The position numbers were made by a program, and so were the translations under genes. A DNA stretch of 64,000 nucleotides from Chthoniobacterales bacterium. Its GTDB lineage: Bacteria > Verrucomicrobiota > Verrucomicrobiia > Chthoniobacterales > DASVRZ01. Where the stretch lies: positions 1 through 64,000 of the forward strand of contig JBDSQB010000007.1 of assembly GCA_039930045.1 (NCBI GenBank). The letters are read 5' to 3'. The notes beneath the pieces were generated by a model. It saw nothing but the letters and a program-made list of their open reading frames with translations. It was not told where the DNA came from and did not search any database. Below, piece by piece: positions 60,506-64,000 of the stretch (position 1 is its first letter; each line of letters begins with the position of its first letter).

Positions 60506-61678
60506 TCAGATTCCAGCCAGGAGCCGGTCGAACCGCTCCTTTTGCTCACCCCATTCCTCCAGCAGTGACTCGGCGGCTTCCCGTTCGCCCGACTTGTCGG
60601 CATAATCCCAGAGTCCGTTGTGGCAATGTCGGTGGTTCGTCCAGCCGGGATGATTGACAATGGGATACCAGCAGAGGCCCTCGACCGGCACACCCGCCTC
60701 GATGGCTGCGGCCACTTCGTCGCAGACATAGCGAAACCACTTCGGACGGAAGTCTCCCTCCGTCCCCGTCTCCGCCAGAAAGAGCGGTCGCTGATAACGC
60801 TGCCAGTTCTCCGCCAGCAACTCGCGCAGTGGCTTGTAAGCCGGGTGCCCCAAGCGCAATTGCGGCGGGTTTTTCTTCCCCGGCGCACTCTTGTGGACCA
60901 TCCATTGATTGGCTGGATAATAATTCAACCCAATGATGTCCAGATACTCCGGCTTGCCGCCCAACTCCGGTTTCCAGCGGCCGGAAATCATGTCAAAACT
61001 CTGATACTGCGCCTGGTGATAGGCGTCGGCGCGATTCTGGGCGCGCTTGCTCTGGGGATCGCCCAGCACACGGATCAGCGGATCGGTATGAACGATGCGC
61101 GTCTCGCGGGAAACTTCCCAAGCGCCCTCGATGCTGGCAATCGTGGCACGCACCAGTTGCGCCTTCAGGTCGTCGCCCCGTCCCCGGCTGCCGGGGTTGA
61201 ACATCGCTATCTGACCCCCGGCCCAGGCGAAGAACGAAATCTCGTTCACCGGCGCGATCCACGGTGCGCGCCCGGTCACCTCCAGATGCATCCGCACAAA
61301 AGCCTGGGTAAATTTCCCCATCCGCTCGACAAAGGCCGGCTTGAAGATCGCCACATCGTCCGGCCAGCCGTAGTGGCACACATCCCAGATTACTTTCAAA
61401 CCCGTCTCTTCCGCCGCCTGGAGCATCGGCAGCACCGACGAGAAATCATATTGCCCCGGCTCCGGCTCGATCTTGTGCCAGCGGAGCCCGTCGCGAACGA
61501 CTTGCACTCCGATCTCGCGCAGCCGCTGGTAATCCTCTCGGACAAATTTATCGTGCTTCGTCGAGGCGATCAGATCCAGCCGCCGCCCCGAGCCGAGGCG
61601 GTGGGTGGAGCATTCAAAGCCGCCCATCAGGAAGCCGGGAATGAGGTTTTGCGAGGAATTTGTGGAAGGCGGCGACAT
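60506..61678 (-). CDS. GH1-like family glycoside hydrolase, cytoplasmic
   Basis: This protein of about 390 residues is a (beta/alpha)8 glycosidase of clan GH-A. The acid/base Glu is in WIAPVNEISFFAWA and the nucleophile Glu in PLFLAETGTEGDFR. WYPIVNHPGWTNHRHCHNGL is a conserved late segment. No signal peptide is seen. It resembles short bacterial GH1-like proteins rather than typical 450-residue beta-glucosidases. ATG 61678, after AAGGG, is preferred over 61693. The substrate is unknown. Confidence 0.75.
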   Translation of the reverse strand: MSPPSTNSSQNLIPGFLMGGFECSTHRLGSGRRLDLIASTKHDKFVREDYQRLREIGVQVVRDGLRWHKIEPEPGQYDFSSVLPMLQAAEETGLKVIWDVCHYGWPDDVAIFKPAFVERMGKFTQAFVRMHLEVTGRAPWIAPVNEISFFAWAGGQIAMFNPGSRGRGDDLKAQLVRATIASIEGAWEVSRETRIVHTDPLIRVLGDPQSKRAQNRADAYHQAQYQSFDMISGRWKPELGGKPEYLDIIGLNYYPANQWMVHKSAPGKKNPPQLRLGHPAYKPLRELLAENWQRYQRPLFLAETGTEGDFRPKWFRYVCDEVAAAIEAGVPVEGLCWYPIVNHPGWTNHRHCHNGLWDYADKSGEREAAESLLEEWGEQKERFDRLLAGI

Positions 61679-61785
61679 CATTTCCCTTGTCATTCGGCGC
61701 TCGCCTAACCATTGCGTGCTTACTAATCGGTGGGCACGGGATCAGGCGCAAACCTGTGGGCAGCGTAGGGACGTTAAAGAAGTTT

Positions 61786-62748
61786 TCAAGGAACTTCCAG
61801 CCTGCTTTTCGGAGCCAGCAACACCGCCAGATTCGCCAGCAGGATTGCCGCGCCGCCGAGCACTAGCGCGCTCGTAAAAAGCTCATTCTCCAAGTCGAGT
61901 TCCATCCATATCGCGAGAGCGCCGGGTAAAAATAGCGCAAACACCGCCGCAAACACCGGCTCCAGACAGTATATCAGCCCCGCATCCGTCGCCGACACGT
62001 GGGGCTGCCAGCGATTCATCGCCGTAAACGTCACCAGCGTGCAGCCCACCGTCAGCGCCGCCACCAGAAACCAGCTCGGCCACCCGTGGAAAGCCTGGAA
62101 GAAATCCGACGCCTGCGCCATCGTCAGCCCCGTCACACCCGACATCGCCGCCGCGATCGCGAGAAACATGATCGTCGAGAAAACCACCGGACGATTCGAC
62201 TGAAACTCCGCCCGTTCCAGCCACAAAATCTGGCCCGCGAAGAAAACCGAGCAGACCAGCGTCTCGATTTCGCCCCGACCCAGATGCAAGTCGCCCCAGC
62301 GCACCCCCGAGAGGATCGCCACCCCCGCGATCACCAGCCCGAGGGCAAATATCTCCACCGCGCGCGGCCATTTCCGCAGCCGCACCGCCGTGTAGAGCGG
62401 CAAAATGGCGCAATACGACTGCGTGAGAAACGCCGAGACCGAGGCCGTGGTGCGAAAGAGCCCGTCGTTTTGAAAAATGAGCCCGCCGCTGGCAAAAAAC
62501 GCCAGTCCTAGACCTTGCACCCACTCCGAGCGCGTCGGCCGCATCCCGCCGCGCAGCGCCAGGCCGAGCATCACCACCCCCGCCACCCCGAAACGCACGG
62601 CCACCGTCAGCGCGGTCAGAAACCAGGTCGAGGCCAGCGGCAGATTTGCCTGCTGGGCCACCGCTAGCGCGCGGGTGAGGGGAAAGCTCAATCCCCAGAA
62701 AAGCGTCGCCCCGATGAGGTAAAGAGAGGCGCGGCGTTGGTCAGTCAT
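61786..62748 (-). CDS. EamA/DMT-family transporter
   Basis: This 320-residue membrane protein has about ten hydrophobic segments in two EamA-like halves (LIGATLFWGLSFPLTRAL at the start; VSATDAGLIYCLEPVFAAVF in the second half). Start 62748 (MTDQRRASLY) is chosen; upstream residues lack a membrane pattern. DMT transporters export amino acids, sugars or drugs. The substrate is not evident. Confidence 0.87.
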   Translation of the reverse strand: MTDQRRASLYLIGATLFWGLSFPLTRALAVAQQANLPLASTWFLTALTVAVRFGVAGVVMLGLALRGGMRPTRSEWVQGLGLAFFASGGLIFQNDGLFRTTASVSAFLTQSYCAILPLYTAVRLRKWPRAVEIFALGLVIAGVAILSGVRWGDLHLGRGEIETLVCSVFFAGQILWLERAEFQSNRPVVFSTIMFLAIAAAMSGVTGLTMAQASDFFQAFHGWPSWFLVAALTVGCTLVTFTAMNRWQPHVSATDAGLIYCLEPVFAAVFALFLPGALAIWMELDLENELFTSALVLGGAAILLANLAVLLAPKSRLEVP

Positions 62749-63018
62749 GGCGGTGGAGGAACTTGCTTTCCCGCCCCTTGCATTTCCAGCGAAATCCGAT
62801 GTTGCAGTGACGCGACCGTCCCAGACTCGGAGCGACAAAGGAACGTCCAGGCGCGGAGAGCGCGGGCGGCCCGTCGGCGGACGTTATGGGCTGATGATCC
62901 TCTGATGGGAGTCCAACTCACAGACCGCATAGTCGATAGTTCCATAGCCATTCGACTTCCAATCGTATCAGGCCCGGCCCTGACCTCTTCATGGCGACGG
63001 CATTTCGTTATTCCTAGT

Positions 63019-63294
63019 ATGCAACCAGACCCCGCTGATCCTCACAATCTCGCCAGCCCGGAACACGAGATTCTCCAGACCATCCTCATCGCCACCGAGG
63101 GCGCGCAACCGGACGCGCACGCCCGCAAAATCCGCGAACTGCTCGAGGGCCGCGATGGCGTGGATGAAGTCCGCGCCGAACCGGAAAACGCCCGCGTCGT
63201 CATCACCTTCGACTCTCGAAAAACGGACGTCGCGCTGCTTCACGAGACTATCCTCCAAGCCGGCTATCAGGCCGACGGCACCGTGGCCGACTAG
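63019..63294 (+). CDS. Small HMA-fold-like protein without CxxC
   Basis: This protein of about 91 residues has the beta-alpha-beta pattern of heavy-metal-associated domains (HARKIRELLEGRDGVDEVRA, then ARVVITFDSRKTDVALLHET, then GYQADGTVAD). The metal-binding CxxC is missing. The resemblance is to copper chaperones, where Val/Asp-rich GVxxVxV and loop 5 are kept. Metal binding is therefore doubtful. Start 63019 is chosen for the compact domain. It precedes the YetF-like gene by 28 bases. Confidence 0.6.
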   Translation: MQPDPADPHNLASPEHEILQTILIATEGAQPDAHARKIRELLEGRDGVDEVRAEPENARVVITFDSRKTDVALLHETILQAGYQADGTVAD

Positions 63295-63322
63295 CCCAAT
63301 TCTCCTCAGCCATTCCGGTAAC

Positions 63323-63847
63323 ATGCCGACGACCCTTCTTTCCACACTCGACACCCTCCTCGATCACGCCCTCGGCCTGCACCAGAAAGTCGATACCCTC
63401 ACCATCGGGCAGACCTGCACGCGCACGGTCGTCGTTTTCCTCTTCGCCATCGTTCTCATGCGACTGGCCAACAAACGTTTCATGGGCCACAGCACCGTCA
63501 TGGACGCCATGCTGGGCATCGTCTTTGGCTCCGTCCTCAGCCGGGCGATCAATGGCGCCGCGCCCTTCGTGCAAACCCTCGCCGCATCGTGCGTCCTCGT
63601 CGCCTGCCATTGGATCGCGTCGGCCCTCGCCTGTCGTTCGCATCGCCTGGGATACTTCTGGAAAGGCCATCCCACGCTGCTAGTCCGCGAGGGCATCGCG
63701 CAAGTGGACGCCATGAGGCGATGCCAGATCACCGAGCACGACCTGCACGAGGCGCTCCGCCAGCAAGGCGAGCCGCCCGACATTGCCAAAATCGCCCTCG
63801 CCAACCTGGAGCGCAACGGGCGCATCTCCATCGTGTCCGGGCACTGA
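63323..63847 (+). CDS. DUF421 (YetF-like) membrane protein
   Basis: This 174-residue protein has three hydrophobic segments (VVVFLFAIVLMRLANKRF; DAMLGIVFGSVLSRAING; LAASCVLVACHWIASALA). A soluble tail follows with HPTLLVREGIAQVDAMRRCQ and ITEHDLHEALRQQG, the DUF421 signature region. DUF421 proteins are of uncertain role, linked to spore or stress phenotypes in Bacillus. It probably shares a transcript with the HMA-like gene. Confidence 0.85.
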   Translation: MPTTLLSTLDTLLDHALGLHQKVDTLTIGQTCTRTVVVFLFAIVLMRLANKRFMGHSTVMDAMLGIVFGSVLSRAINGAAPFVQTLAASCVLVACHWIASALACRSHRLGYFWKGHPTLLVREGIAQVDAMRRCQITEHDLHEALRQQGEPPDIAKIALANLERNGRISIVSGH

Positions 63848-63927
63848 CTAACAACCTTACTTAAACAATGGCCTTGCGGAGAAAGGGAATCTCATACAAC
63901 AACTGAACTAGACACCTTTCATAGGAG

Positions 63928-64000
63928 TTAGGCGTTTTTCCATTTAGAGCGATTGCGAATCAGGTAAGCCAGAAAGCCGCCAAATAGCAAAAACTGTATT
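63928..64000 (-). CDS. C-terminal end of a membrane protein, cut by window edge
   Basis: On the minus strand a frame open to the window edge ends at a TAA at 63928-63930. Only about 23 residues are visible: a hydrophobic helix (FLLFGGFLAYLI) followed by basic residues (RNRSKWKNA). This fits the end of a membrane protein or a C-terminal sorting helix. No family can be assigned. Confidence 0.4.
   Translation of the reverse strand, partial: IQFLLFGGFLAYLIRNRSKWKNA

Noticed and set aside
1-64000. GTTAG words as telomere-like repeats
   Set aside because: The words are dispersed singly inside genes, not arranged in tandem arrays.

Overview
The window looks like a GC-rich (roughly 60% by eye) chromosome segment of a Verrucomicrobiota-type bacterium. 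This is an inference. It rests on the paired DUF1501 and giant DUF1800/PA14 secreted proteins, a long-form IspG, bacterial alpha-2-macroglobulin with PbpC, a squalene-hopene cyclase/HpnH pair, and an ECF sigma factor next to a kinase/PEGA/SUMF1 protein. About 50 genes, two tRNAs and several repeats or regulatory structures are supported. No phage, insertion sequence or CRISPR array was seen.

Layout. 1-4531: the 3' part of a type ISP-like restriction-modification protein, translationally coupled to an AT-richer SMC-like ATPase (probable defence island). 4793-10929 (minus): one tight operon hisH-hisA-larC-ilvA-glycosyltransferase-nucleotide-sugar dehydrogenase. 11051: tRNA-Lys. 11153-19719 (minus): DUF1800, DUF1501, a small anchored protein and a heavy-metal-binding-domain protein. 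19871-27473 (minus): ispG, L,D-transpeptidase, thioredoxin, a CysJ-like reductase, an ArnT-like glycosyltransferase, a hydrolase and two unknown secreted proteins. 27526-32279: divergent GH2 and GH3 glycosidases. 32276-36616 (minus): topoisomerase IB, a 21-bp tandem repeat, then the ECF-kinase pair. 36681-44542: alpha-2-macroglobulin and PbpC. 44583-47325: tRNA-Pro, a PagL-like deacylase and a MurU/AmgK-like pair. 47470-54022: xseA, PPK2, rpmI, rplT, pheS, pheT. 54006-60367 (minus): an MBL-fold hydrolase, then hpnH-shc coupled to two unknown genes. 60506-64000: a GH1-like glycosidase, an EamA transporter, an HMA-like small protein, a YetF-like protein and one gene end.

Themes. Much of the window serves the envelope: hopanoids, peptidoglycan synthesis and recycling, lipid A editing, surface glycans and large secreted proteins. 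The rest is housekeeping (histidine, isoprenoids, ribosome, Phe-tRNA).

The most unusual features are: (a) the RM/ATPase pair with an extra C-terminal domain; (b) an A10 run in larC exactly where Lactobacillus LarC is split by a programmed frameshift; (c) a DNA-level word bias, with about 125 GTTAG/CTAAC against about 12 CTTAG/CTAAG, in patches that ignore gene borders, together with 13 copies of the 9-mer GAGTTCCAT/ATGGAACTC; (d) a 29-bp inverted repeat of REP type; (e) a structured leader between rpmI and rplT. All counts were made by eye and should be recomputed.
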